From: Deltaproteobacteria bacterium | Lineage (GTDB): Bacteria > Desulfobacterota > Desulfobacteria > Desulfobacterales > Desulfosarcinaceae | Reading direction: 5' to 3' | NCBI GenBank assembly: GCA_021824175.1 | Contig: JAKALP010000007.1 | Location: 124,001 to 188,000, forward strand | Length of the DNA: 64,000 nt | Shown: in pieces, positions 27,863 to 36,709 of the stretch | Numbering within the stretch: the stretch's first letter is position 1 | Layout: each line of letters begins with the position of its first letter | Program-made: the position numbers and the translations under genes | Notes under the pieces: generated by a model | What the model saw: only the letters and a program-made list of their open reading frames with translations | Databases searched by the model: none | Told to the model about the DNA's origin: nothing

Positions 27863-30409
27863 ATGAGCAAACCGACCCGCGCCACTCACCCCATCCACAA
27901 TCTACTGCCCATGGAAGTCGAGGGCTTCGATGCCCTGGCCGAATTGGCTCTGGATATGCACTCGTCGTGGAACCATTACGCCGACGATATATGGCGGCAG
28001 CTTGAACCCGAACTTTGGGAGAGCACGCATAACCCCTGGGTCGTATTGCAGACCGCCTCGCGCGACCGGATCGAAACCGCCATGGCCGATCCTGTTTTCC
28101 GCAAACGTGTGCAGGACCTGGTGCGCAGCCGGCGGCAAGCGGTGGTGGCACCCGCGTGGTTTCAGCGGCAATATGCCAAGGGGCCTCTGAGCTGTGTCGC
28201 CTATTTCAGCCTGGAATTCATGTTGAGCGAAGCATTGCCCATCTACTCGGGCGGGCTGGGCAATGTGGCCGGCGATCAGCTCAAGGCGGCCAGCGATCTG
28301 GGCGTGCCGGTCATCGGCGTGGGACTGCTCTACCAGCAAGGCTATTTTCGGCAAGTGATCGATAAGGACGGCGTCCAGCAGGCCCTCTTCCCGTACAATG
28401 ACCCCGGCCAGCTTCCCATCACGCCGCTGCGCCAGGCCGACGGCGAGTGGTTGCGGCTGGAGGTGGCTTTGCCGGGCTACTCGGTCTGGCTGCGCGCCTG
28501 GCAGGTCCAGGTGGGCCGAACCAAGCTCTACTTGCTGGACAGCAATGACCCGGCCAATCTTCCCGTTCATCGCGGGATCACCAGCGAGCTGTACGGCGGC
28601 GCGCCCGAGCTGCGCCTCAAGCAGGAACTGCTGCTGGGCATCGGCGGGTGGCGGCTGCTGGCGGCGCTGGGTATCCAGCCGGAAGTGTGTCATCTCAATG
28701 AAGGGCACGCGGCCTTTGCCGTGCTCGAACGCGCCCGCGATTTTATGCAGGCCAGCGGCCAGCCTTTTGACGTGGCCCTGACCGTCACCCGCGCGGGCAA
28801 CCTCTTCACCACCCACACGGCCGTGGCGGCCGGCTTTGACCGATTCGCGCCGGACCTCATCGGGCAATACCTTCGCGGTTACGCCGAGCAGAAACTCGGT
28901 ATCACGCTCAACGATTTGCTGGCCCTGGGCCGCCGGAGCCCGGAGGACGCGTCGGAAAGCTTCAACATGGCCTATCTGGCCATCCGCGGCAGCGGGGCGG
29001 TCAACGGCGTCAGTCGTTTGCATGGCAAAGTCAGCCGGCATCTGTTTGAGCCTCTTTTCTCCCAGTGGCCGGCGGATGAGGTGCCGGTCGGGCACGTGAC
29101 CAACGGCGTCCATGTACCGACCTGGGACTCGGCCCCGGCCGATGAACTCTGGACCGGCGCCTGCGGCAAAGCGCGCTGGCTGGGGCCCACCGAACCCCTG
29201 GCACAGCACATTCGCAAGGTTTCAGATGCGGATCTTTGGCAATTTCGCATTGATGCGAGCCAGTCTCTGGTTGCCTTCACGCGCGAGCGCTTGTCCCGGC
29301 AACTGGCGGCCCGCGGCGCCTCGCCCGAAGCGGTAGACAAGGCGAAGCATCTATTTGACCCCCATGCGCTCACATTGGGCTTTGCGCGCCGGTTTGCGAC
29401 CTACAAGCGACCCAACCTGCTGCTGCACGACCCGCGGCGCCTGCTGCGTCTGCTCACCCAGCCCGGACGCCCGGTGCAACTGATCATCGCCGGCAAGGCC
29501 CATCCGGATGACCGGGCCGGACAGGCCCTGATTCACGAATGGATTACGTTTATCCGCCAACCGGAGGTCCGGCCCCACATCATCTTCCTGAGCGACTATG
29601 ACATGCGGTTGACCGAGCACATGGTGCAGGGCGTGGATGTCTGGATCAACACCCCGCGCCGGCCATGGGAGGCGTGCGGCACCAGCGGCATGAAGGTGCT
29701 GGTCAACGGCGGCCTCAATCTGTCGGAGCTGGATGGCTGGTGGGCCGAAGCTTACGCCCCCGAGGTGGGCTGGGCCCTGGGGGACGGCCGGGAGCATGGC
29801 GATGATCCGGCCTGGGACGCGGCCGAAGCCGGGGCGCTCTATGGCCTGCTCGAGCATGAAGTGATCCCGGAATTTTATGCCCGCGACGCCCAGGGCATTC
29901 CCGCGGCCTGGGTGGCGCGCATGCGCGAAAGCATGGCGCGCCTGACGCCGCAGTTTTCCGCCAACCGCACGGTGCGCGAATACACCGAGCAGCACTACCT
30001 GCCGGCGGCGGCGACCTTTCGCGGACGCGCCGCTGAAAAAGGCGCCTTGGGCGTTCGGATGACGAAGTGGCGCCAGGCACTGGCGCAAAAATGGGCCGTG
30101 TTGCGCTTCGGTGAAGCAAAGGTCAAGACCCAGGGCCAGCAGCACCTGTTCGAAGTTCAGCTCTTTCTCGATGACCTCGACCCGCAGGCGGTGCGGGTGG
30201 AGCTTTACGCCGAGGGAATCGACGGCGGTGCGCCCGTGCGGCAGGAGATGACGCGCATGCGCCAAGCACGCGACGCCTCGGGCGGCCATGTTTATGGCGC
30301 GGCGGTCTCCGCGGACCGTCCTGCGGCGGACTACACGGCACGCGTAATACCGCATTGGGAGGGTGTTGCGATTCCTTTAGAAGACACCCGCATCCTGTGG
30401 CAGCGGTAA
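27863..30409 (+). CDS. glgP: Alpha-glucan (glycogen) phosphorylase
   Basis: An 848-residue phosphorylase that releases glucose-1-phosphate from storage alpha-glucan. It belongs to the group with an N-terminal DUF3417 segment (LALDMHSSWNHYADDIW), and FSLEFMLSEALPIYSGGLGNVAGD is the typical start of the catalytic core. The pyridoxal phosphate Lys611 is in ACGTSGMKVLVNGGLN. FATYKRP and the TPRRPWEACG loop complete the site. The start follows AAGGAGAACCC. It lies 65 bases after tal-pgi, so glucan breakdown product can flow to glucose-6-phosphate, although no phosphoglucomutase is in the window. The family is firm; glycogen versus maltodextrin preference is not. Confidence 0.94.
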   Translation: MSKPTRATHPIHNLLPMEVEGFDALAELALDMHSSWNHYADDIWRQLEPELWESTHNPWVVLQTASRDRIETAMADPVFRKRVQDLVRSRRQAVVAPAWFQRQYAKGPLSCVAYFSLEFMLSEALPIYSGGLGNVAGDQLKAASDLGVPVIGVGLLYQQGYFRQVIDKDGVQQALFPYNDPGQLPITPLRQADGEWLRLEVALPGYSVWLRAWQVQVGRTKLYLLDSNDPANLPVHRGITSELYGGAPELRLKQELLLGIGGWRLLAALGIQPEVCHLNEGHAAFAVLERARDFMQASGQPFDVALTVTRAGNLFTTHTAVAAGFDRFAPDLIGQYLRGYAEQKLGITLNDLLALGRRSPEDASESFNMAYLAIRGSGAVNGVSRLHGKVSRHLFEPLFSQWPADEVPVGHVTNGVHVPTWDSAPADELWTGACGKARWLGPTEPLAQHIRKVSDADLWQFRIDASQSLVAFTRERLSRQLAARGASPEAVDKAKHLFDPHALTLGFARRFATYKRPNLLLHDPRRLLRLLTQPGRPVQLIIAGKAHPDDRAGQALIHEWITFIRQPEVRPHIIFLSDYDMRLTEHMVQGVDVWINTPRRPWEACGTSGMKVLVNGGLNLSELDGWWAEAYAPEVGWALGDGREHGDDPAWDAAEAGALYGLLEHEVIPEFYARDAQGIPAAWVARMRESMARLTPQFSANRTVREYTEQHYLPAAATFRGRAAEKGALGVRMTKWRQALAQKWAVLRFGEAKVKTQGQQHLFEVQLFLDDLDPQAVRVELYAEGIDGGAPVRQEMTRMRQARDASGGHVYGAAVSADRPAADYTARVIPHWEGVAIPLEDTRILWQR

Positions 30410-30438
30410 TTGAATACGGTTTTGGAAAGGACTACGAC

Positions 30439-32814
30439 ATGACCCCACGGCAAGACAGTTTGTCCGATCGGAATCTGATTCCACCCGCCACCGCTGACAA
30501 CCGAGCGGGTTTGACCTCGGCCGACGCCCGGGCGCGGCTGAAGCAATTCGGATCGAACGCGGTCGCGGAGGAGAAGGCCCATCCGCTGCGCCGGTTCCTG
30601 CGGCGGTTTTGGGCGCCCATCCCGTGGCTGCTCGAAGCCACGATCATCATCCAACTTTTTCTCGGTGAGCGCGTGGAAGCGGTCGTGATTGGCGGGCTGC
30701 TTGTGTTGAATGCGGTGTTGAGTCTGCTGCAGGAAGGCCGCGCGCAAAAGGCCCTGGCGCTTCTACGCCAGCAATTGCACGTTCAGGCGCGGGTGCGTCG
30801 CGATGGCGTCTGGGTTACGCTGCCGGCCGAGGAACTGGTGCCCGGCGACATCATCCACTTGCGCCAAGGCACCATTGTGCCGGCGGACGTGCGCACGGAA
30901 GAGGGAGCGCTGCTTGTGGACCAATCGGCGCTCACGGGCGAGTCGGCCGCCGTGTCGGTCCAGGCAGGCAAGACCGCCTACGCCGGTTCGATGGTGCGGG
31001 GGGGCGAGGCCACCGGTGAAATCACGGCCACCGGCATGCACACGTTCTTCGGCAAGACCGCCGAACTCGTGCGCACCGCCGGTTCGGCCAACCGGCAGGA
31101 ACGCGAGATCGTGGGCGTCATCCGAAATCTTTTTGTGGTCAATGCGGCGATGGTGGTCATTGTAACGGGATACGCTCACTACGCGGGGATGTCGCTCGGA
31201 CAGGTTGTACCCTTGCTGCTGGCCGTTCTGCTCGCCTCCATTCCTGTAGCGCTGCCCGCCACCTTCACGTTTGCCGCTGCGCTGGGTTCGCTCGAACTGT
31301 CCAAACGCGGCGTGCTGATCACGCGTCTCAGCGCCTTGCATGACCTCGCGTCCATGACGGTCCTGTGCAGCGACAAAACCGGGACCCTGACGCGCAACGA
31401 AGCGACGGTGACGGCGCTCTGGGCCGCCCCGGGCGGCTCCGAGGACGAACTGGTGCGGGCCGCCGCGCTGGCCAGCGATCCGGCCGGCCAAGACCCGGTC
31501 GACGGCGCGGTCGTCAAGGCCGCCACTGACCGCGGTTGGCGCGAGGGCGAGGGTGAGCGCCTGGACTTCAAACCGTTCGATCCGGTCAACAAGCGCGCCG
31601 AAGCGGTGTATCGCGAGGAACACGGCTCGCGGCGTTATGTGAAGGGCTCCCCCGCCGTGGTCGCGAAACTGGCCGGCGCGGCCGAATCCGTCTGGCAACC
31701 GCGGGCCGAAGGCATGGCCGCGAACGGGCAGCGGGTGCTCGCGGTGGCGGTCGGCGATGAAAAGGTATTGCGGCTCGCGGGGTTGCTAGGCCTCGCGGAC
31801 GCCGTGCGGGAGGATTCGAAGGCCGTCGTGAGCGCCATTCGCGAGGCCGGCGTGCGCACCGTGATGGTTACGGGCGACAATGCACTCACGGCGCGTGCCG
31901 TGGCCGGCCAGGTGGGTATCCCGGGGAGCGTGTGCTCACCCGAAAAACTGCACGGAGACCTGCGCGGCGATGCACTCGACTGCGGCGTGTTTGCCGGGGT
32001 GTTCCCGGAAGACAAAATCAAGCTGGTGCGCGCCTTCCAGAGGAGCGGCGCGGTGGTCGGCATGAGCGGCGACGGTGTCAACGACGCGCCCGCCTTGCGC
32101 CAGGCGGAAGCGGGGGTGGCCGTGGCCAATGCCACGGACGTCGCCAAGGCCGCCGCGGCCCTGGTGCTGACCCGTCCGGGCCTGGGCGATGTAGTACCGG
32201 CGATCGAAACCAGCCGTCGCGTCTTCCAGCGCATCATCACCTACACGCTGGCCATGCTGCTGAAGAAAATGGAGATGATGGCGCTGCTGGTCATTGGTTT
32301 TTTGGTCACGCGGCAGGCGCCGCTGACGCCGCTGCTGATGGTGCTGATCCTGTTTCTGAACGATTTCCTGACGATGTCCATTTCGACCGACCGGATGGGA
32401 TTCTCACCCCGGCCGAACCGCTGGAATACGCACGGCATTTTAGGGGTCGCCGTGGTGCTCGCCGCGTGCAAGCTGGTGTTCTCGCTCGGCGTCTTCCTTT
32501 TCGGGCACTACGCCCTCGGGCTCGATCCGCGCTCCCTGCAGACGCTGACATTTGCCACGCTGATCCTCAGTTCGCAAGCCGGGGTTTATTTGCTCCGCGA
32601 GCGCGGGCATTTCTGGCAGTCATGGCCGGGCCGCTACCTGGTAGGCAGTTCCGTGCTGGGCCTGGGCGTCACCGCGCTGCTTGCGCTGGGCGGTATACTC
32701 ATGCCGGCGGTGAGCGCTTCGCTTTTGCTCGCCGTCGCGGGGGTCGGGTTGGTCTATTTCGCGGGCCTCGATTGGGTCAAGGTCTGGCTGTTTGCGCGGC
32801 TATCCCTGCGTTGA
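30439..32814 (+). CDS. Plasma-membrane-type P-type H+-ATPase
   Basis: A 791-residue cation pump of the P3A group. Catalytic Asp312 is in CSDKTGTLT, the actuator loop has LTGES and the hinge has TGDNALTARAVA and GDGVNDAPAL. The membrane motif SIPVALPATF in M4 and about ten hydrophobic segments fit the proton-pump family, and the N-terminal LTSADARARLKQFGSNAV is typical. The ATG at 30439 follows GGAAAGG; a longer frame overlaps glgP and is not credible. The region is extremely GC-rich (46 of 60 bases at 31501-31560). Bacterial homologues occur in acid- or stress-adapted lineages. Proton export could counter acid stress. Confidence 0.9.
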   Translation: MTPRQDSLSDRNLIPPATADNRAGLTSADARARLKQFGSNAVAEEKAHPLRRFLRRFWAPIPWLLEATIIIQLFLGERVEAVVIGGLLVLNAVLSLLQEGRAQKALALLRQQLHVQARVRRDGVWVTLPAEELVPGDIIHLRQGTIVPADVRTEEGALLVDQSALTGESAAVSVQAGKTAYAGSMVRGGEATGEITATGMHTFFGKTAELVRTAGSANRQEREIVGVIRNLFVVNAAMVVIVTGYAHYAGMSLGQVVPLLLAVLLASIPVALPATFTFAAALGSLELSKRGVLITRLSALHDLASMTVLCSDKTGTLTRNEATVTALWAAPGGSEDELVRAAALASDPAGQDPVDGAVVKAATDRGWREGEGERLDFKPFDPVNKRAEAVYREEHGSRRYVKGSPAVVAKLAGAAESVWQPRAEGMAANGQRVLAVAVGDEKVLRLAGLLGLADAVREDSKAVVSAIREAGVRTVMVTGDNALTARAVAGQVGIPGSVCSPEKLHGDLRGDALDCGVFAGVFPEDKIKLVRAFQRSGAVVGMSGDGVNDAPALRQAEAGVAVANATDVAKAAAALVLTRPGLGDVVPAIETSRRVFQRIITYTLAMLLKKMEMMALLVIGFLVTRQAPLTPLLMVLILFLNDFLTMSISTDRMGFSPRPNRWNTHGILGVAVVLAACKLVFSLGVFLFGHYALGLDPRSLQTLTFATLILSSQAGVYLLRERGHFWQSWPGRYLVGSSVLGLGVTALLALGGILMPAVSASLLLAVAGVGLVYFAGLDWVKVWLFARLSLR

Positions 32815-32893
32815 TTCATGCAGGATGAATATCGGGCGCCATCCAGAACTCGGCGCCGTTGTGAAGTGAACCCTTAATCAGGAGAGTAAACCC

Positions 32894-33280
32894 ATGCTGA
32901 CCAAATTACCGACCGAGAAAAGCGTAAGTGAAGTAGCGGATGCCTTGCAGGCGGCTGTTCAGGCCAATCACTTTGGTGTCATGCAGGTTCACAACCTCAA
33001 AGAAAGCATGACGAAGAAAGGTGTGGCCTTCGCCCGAGAATGTCTGATCTTCGAGGTCTGTCAGCCGCAACAAGCAAAGAAGGTACTTGACGAAAACATG
33101 AGCATCTCTACCGCGCTGCCATGCCGGATCTCCGTTTACGAGGAGGGCGGTAAAACGATTCTGGCGACTTTGAAGCCAAGCGTGCTTCTGGCGATGTTCA
33201 ACGTGCCGCAACTAAAAGAGGTGGCGCAGGAAGTCGAAACCACGATCCTTAAAATAATGAAGGAAGCGGCGTCCGCTTGA
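32894..33280 (+). CDS. DUF302 domain protein
   Basis: A 128-residue cytoplasmic protein of the DUF302 family. The pattern [29 protein letters not shown], the [18 protein letters not shown] block and the closing [22 protein letters not shown] match this family. DUF302 proteins have a two-layer fold with suggested roles in stress response, but no reaction is proven. GGAGAG precedes the ATG. Its stop lies 32 bases before the phosphoketolase start, so it probably shares that transcript; DUF302 genes are often linked to proton pumps and stress genes. Confidence 0.85.
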   Translation: MLTKLPTEKSVSEVADALQAAVQANHFGVMQVHNLKESMTKKGVAFARECLIFEVCQPQQAKKVLDENMSISTALPCRISVYEEGGKTILATLKPSVLLAMFNVPQLKEVAQEVETTILKIMKEAASA

Positions 33281-33312
33281 AGGCCACAACGGGGCCCACG
33301 GAGAACAGCACC

Positions 33313-34899
33313 ATGAAAACCGAAGAGATGAATAAAAATAAAGATGTCGAGCCATTGCCGTCCGATCTGCTGCGCAAGATCGATGCCTACTGGCGCGCCG
33401 CCAACTACCTGTCGGTCGGTCAGATCTATCTTTACGACAATCCGCTGCTCAAACGGCCGCTGACCCTCGCGGACGTGAAGCACATGCTGCTGGGGCACTG
33501 GGGCACGACCCCCGGGCAGAACTTCATCTATGCCCATTTGAACCGGGTCATCAAGAAGTACGACCTGGACATGGTGTACGTCTCGGGCCCCGGCCACGGC
33601 GGTCCGGCCGTGGTGGCCAACACCTATCTCGAGGGCACCTACAGCGAGATCTATCCGGAGATCAGCCGGGATGAAGAGGGCTTGCGCAAGCTCTTTATCC
33701 AATTCTCCTTTCCCGGCGGCATTCCCAGCCACGCCTCGCCGGAAACACCCGGATCGCTGCACGAGGGCGGCGAGATAGGCTATTCGCTCAGCCATTCGTT
33801 CGGCGCGGTGTTCGACAATCCGGACCTTATTGTGGCCTGCGTGGTGGGCGACGGCGAGGCCGAAACCGGGCCCCTGGCCACGGCCTGGCACTCCAACAAG
33901 TTTCTCAACCCGGCCACGGACGGCGCCGTGCTGCCCATCCTGCATCTCAACGGCTACAAGATCGCCAACCCCACCGTGCTGGCCCGCATCCCCCGCGAAG
34001 AATTGGCGCAATTGCTGCGCGGCTATGGCTGGGCGCCTTACTTCGTCGAGGGCCACGAGCCCGATAAGATGCACCAGGCCATGGCCGCGACGCTCGATAC
34101 GGTCATCGACCAGATTAAGAAAATTCAGCAGGACGCCCGCATGAACGGCAACCTTGCGCGCCCGCGCTGGCCCATGATCGTCCTTGATTCGCCCAAAGGC
34201 TGGACCGGGCCGAAGATCATCGACGGCGTGCAAAATGAAGGCACTTTCCACGCGCACCAGGTGCCGCTCTCCGATCCGGCCGTGCATCCCGAACACCTCA
34301 CGCTGCTGGAAGCATGGCTGCGCAGCTACCACCCCGAAGAACTTTTCGATGCGCAAGGCCGCCTCAAGCCGGAACTGGCCGAACTGGCGCCCCAGGGCCA
34401 ACGCCGCATGGGCGCCAACCCGCATGCCAACGGCGGCCTGCTGTTGCGCGACCTGCGCATGCCCGAGTTGAAAATCCGGGTGGTCAATGTCGTGGACCTG
34501 ATGAAGCTGCAGCCCCAGAGCGAGCACCCCCACGGGCTTTCCGACACCGATTTCAATGAACTCTTTACTACTGACAAACCGGTCATCTTCGCGTTTCACG
34601 CTTACCCCTGGCTGATCCACCGGCTGACGTACCGCCGCGCCAACCACCGCAACATTCACGTGCGCGGCTACAAGGAGGAAGGCACCATCACCACCCCCTT
34701 TGACATGACGGTGCTCAACGACCTGGACCGCTTTCACCTGGCGATGGACACCATCGACCGTCTGCCCCAAACCGGCGCCAAGGGCATTTACTTGAAACAA
34801 CAGCTCAAGGACAAACTGGTCGAACACCGGCAGTACATTCGCCAGCATGGCCGGGATTTGCCGGAGATTCGGGACTGGAAGTGGCCGGGTCCCAATTAG
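33313..34899 (+). CDS. xfp: Phosphoketolase with internal in-frame deletion of the central domain
   Basis: Full-length phosphoketolases (about 780-800 residues) cleave xylulose-5-phosphate or fructose-6-phosphate to acetyl phosphate using thiamine diphosphate. This frame encodes only 528 residues. The first ~385 residues match the N-terminal domain ([36 protein letters not shown]), ending in [11 protein letters not shown]. The next residues, [13 protein letters not shown], already belong to the C-terminal domain, which then runs to the normal end (RQYIRQHG then LPEIRDW). About 250 residues, essentially the whole pyrimidine-binding domain with the activating Glu, are missing. The junction is at 34459-34470. 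The start 33313 follows GGAGAA. Activity as phosphoketolase is very unlikely. Confidence 0.9.
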   Translation: MKTEEMNKNKDVEPLPSDLLRKIDAYWRAANYLSVGQIYLYDNPLLKRPLTLADVKHMLLGHWGTTPGQNFIYAHLNRVIKKYDLDMVYVSGPGHGGPAVVANTYLEGTYSEIYPEISRDEEGLRKLFIQFSFPGGIPSHASPETPGSLHEGGEIGYSLSHSFGAVFDNPDLIVACVVGDGEAETGPLATAWHSNKFLNPATDGAVLPILHLNGYKIANPTVLARIPREELAQLLRGYGWAPYFVEGHEPDKMHQAMAATLDTVIDQIKKIQQDARMNGNLARPRWPMIVLDSPKGWTGPKIIDGVQNEGTFHAHQVPLSDPAVHPEHLTLLEAWLRSYHPEELFDAQGRLKPELAELAPQGQRRMGANPHANGGLLLRDLRMPELKIRVVNVVDLMKLQPQSEHPHGLSDTDFNELFTTDKPVIFAFHAYPWLIHRLTYRRANHRNIHVRGYKEEGTITTPFDMTVLNDLDRFHLAMDTIDRLPQTGAKGIYLKQQLKDKLVEHRQYIRQHGRDLPEIRDWKWPGPN

Positions 34900-34949
34900 A
34901 CCAGGGCCAACTTCGCGATTGGCGTAGCGCAAAAAATGGAGAAGTAAAG

Positions 34950-35411
34950 ATGATGCATATCGGCATTGCAGCGGACCATGGCGGGTTCGAACTCAAAAGG
35001 CAATTGATCGAAGCCCTCGAGACCGCCGGTTATGAGGTGACGGACTTCGGCGCCCATGACCGGGTTGCGGGCGATGACTACCCTGATTGGGTGGTGCCCC
35101 TGGCCAGGGCCGTGGCAAGGGGCGAGATCGTGCGGGGCCTGGCCATCTGCGGCAGCGGCGTCGGGGCCTGCGTGGCCGCCAACAAGGTAGCCGGCGTGCG
35201 GGCCGCCTTGATCACTGATGGCTTTTCCGCCCACCAGGGCGTTGAAGACGACGACATGAACGTGATGTGTCTGGGCGGGCGGGTCACCGGCCAGGCCCTG
35301 GCCTGGGATTTGGTCCGGACATTTCTCAGCGCCCGGTTCAAAGGGGACGAACGGTTTCGGCGCCGGCTGGCGAAAGTGGCGGCCCTGGAAAGAGAGAAGA
35401 GGTCTGAATAG
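34950..35411 (+). CDS. rpiB: Ribose-5-phosphate isomerase B
   Basis: A 153-residue RpiB/LacAB-family isomerase interconverting ribose-5-phosphate and ribulose-5-phosphate. Blocks seen are IGIAADHGGFELK, the catalytic Cys region ICGSGVGACVAANKV and the anion-binding DDDMNVMCLGGRV. The ATG at 34950 follows TGGAGAAGTAAAG; a longer frame reaching back toward phosphoketolase is unlikely. It lies 50 bases after the phosphoketolase and continues the pentose phosphate theme. Length is normal. Confidence is high for the family; a specialised sugar such as allose phosphate is possible but context favours ribose. Confidence 0.93.
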   Translation: MMHIGIAADHGGFELKRQLIEALETAGYEVTDFGAHDRVAGDDYPDWVVPLARAVARGEIVRGLAICGSGVGACVAANKVAGVRAALITDGFSAHQGVEDDDMNVMCLGGRVTGQALAWDLVRTFLSARFKGDERFRRRLAKVAALEREKRSE

Positions 35412-35538
35412 GGGCGTGATGAAAGGATTCCAGCTTCAGAACGAGGCCGGAACCACATCGCCGCGGCATCGGTCGGTTACGTTTAGCGAAGAATAACCGC
35501 CGTCATCTACCGGCAATAGAAGCATAGGAGGTAGTAAA

Positions 35539-35970
35539 ATGAAAAGAGCAATCACAAATATGGTGCTCGCTTGTTTTTTGGTGGCAAGCATAGCCGCTGT
35601 GGCGGCCGCAAACGATCCTATTGCGCCATCGACAGAGAAGCCAAAGGCATCAAACAATGGCGTTGCCTACCAGTCCAGCGGCGTGGGCACCAACGATCGC
35701 ACCCAAATGGATCTTATGGACGCAAGGTATAATTTGAAAATTATTTTCCATTACCCATCCGGCGACTACCCCTCTCCTATCAATGTCAAGATTAAGGACG
35801 AGAAGGGCAAAGTGTTGATCGATGCCGACACCAAAAGTCTCTGGTTTTTTGCCAAGCTGCCGGCGGGTCAATATCTAATAACCACCGAACTTGATAGCCA
35901 AGTGTGGAAAAGGAACATCACCATAGGCCCGCATACCCGCTCCCTCATAGAAGACTGGGACCTGAATTAA
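35539..35970 (+). CDS. Secreted protein of unknown function
   Basis: A 143-residue protein with a clear signal peptide (MKRAITNMVLACFLVASIAAVAAA, cleavage near residue 24-26). The mature part contains a beta-rich segment (INVKIKDEKGKVLIDA through LPAGQYLITTELDS) that resembles the carboxypeptidase-regulatory-like or prealbumin-type beta-sandwich often used in periplasmic proteins. GGAGG precedes the ATG at 8 bases. It interrupts a run of sugar-phosphate genes but reads in the same direction. No family can be named with confidence. Confidence 0.75.
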   Translation: MKRAITNMVLACFLVASIAAVAAANDPIAPSTEKPKASNNGVAYQSSGVGTNDRTQMDLMDARYNLKIIFHYPSGDYPSPINVKIKDEKGKVLIDADTKSLWFFAKLPAGQYLITTELDSQVWKRNITIGPHTRSLIEDWDLN

Positions 35971-36012
35971 CCCCTTTTGCAACATTTGGGTTAACCCTAA
36001 AAAAGAGCAGCT

Positions 36013-36651
36013 ATGAGCCTAATCCTCTATTTCCTGCGCCATGGAGAGACTACTGCCAGCCGGACCGGCGGTTTCTGCGGCACCCTTGACCCGGAGTTAA
36101 CCCCGGCAGGGTATCAAATGGCCCAGGATTTTGCAGCGGCCTATCAATCGCTTCCCTGGGCCGCGGTCTTCTGCAGTCCGCTGCGCCGCGCCGTGGCCAC
36201 GGCCGAACCGCTTTGCAAGGCGGCCGGCATCGCTATGCAGCTCAGGGAAGGACTGAAAGAGATCAGCTTTGGCCAGTGGGAAGGCCAAACCCCCGAAGAA
36301 GTCAATCGGAACTTCCATGATGCCTATGTCCGTTGGTTGTCCGATCCGGGCTGGAACGCACCCACCGGCGGGGAGAGGGGCATCGATATCGCCCGGCGCA
36401 GTTCGCTGGTGATTGAAGAGATCGAACGAACTTGCCAGGCCGGCAATGTCCTCGTCGTTTCGCATAAAGCCACGATTCGGATAATGCTTTGCGCCCTGAT
36501 CGGCATCGATGTGGGGCGTTTCCGCGACCGCATCGGTATGCCCGTGGCATCGGTCAGCGTTGTGGAGATGAGGGCCCGCGGTCCTTTGCTGCGCATGCAT
36601 GGCGAGCGCGGCCATTTAAGGGAGCCATTGCGCGGGCGGCAGGGATCATAG
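36013..36651 (+). CDS. Histidine phosphatase (phosphoglycerate mutase-like) family protein
   Basis: A 212-residue protein with the RHGET motif at residues 9-13 that carries the phosphorylated His, a second catalytic His in VVSHKATIR, the Glu in LKEISFGQWEG, and SPLRRAVATAE. Enzymes of this branch include cofactor-dependent phosphoglycerate mutase, fructose-2,6-bisphosphatase and sugar-phosphate phosphatases. Length fits the GpmB-like phosphatases rather than GpmA. It lies 31 bases before transketolase, so a role on a sugar phosphate is likely. The exact substrate cannot be read from the sequence. Confidence 0.86.
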   Translation: MSLILYFLRHGETTASRTGGFCGTLDPELTPAGYQMAQDFAAAYQSLPWAAVFCSPLRRAVATAEPLCKAAGIAMQLREGLKEISFGQWEGQTPEEVNRNFHDAYVRWLSDPGWNAPTGGERGIDIARRSSLVIEEIERTCQAGNVLVVSHKATIRIMLCALIGIDVGRFRDRIGMPVASVSVVEMRARGPLLRMHGERGHLREPLRGRQGS

Positions 36652-36709
36652 CCCCCGCATTTTACACCGAGGTTGGATATCAATGTCACTTAAACAAAGG
36701 AAAACCATT

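Noticed and set aside
31932-32828. 298-codon + strand frame overlapping the H+-ATPase
   Set aside because: Arg/Ala/Gly-rich frame-shifted reading of the ATPase gene, without a ribosome-binding site.
33136-34932. 598-codon minus-strand frame opposite phosphoketolase
   Set aside because: No recognisable domain; it spans DUF302 and phosphoketolase genes that have clear family motifs on the + strand.
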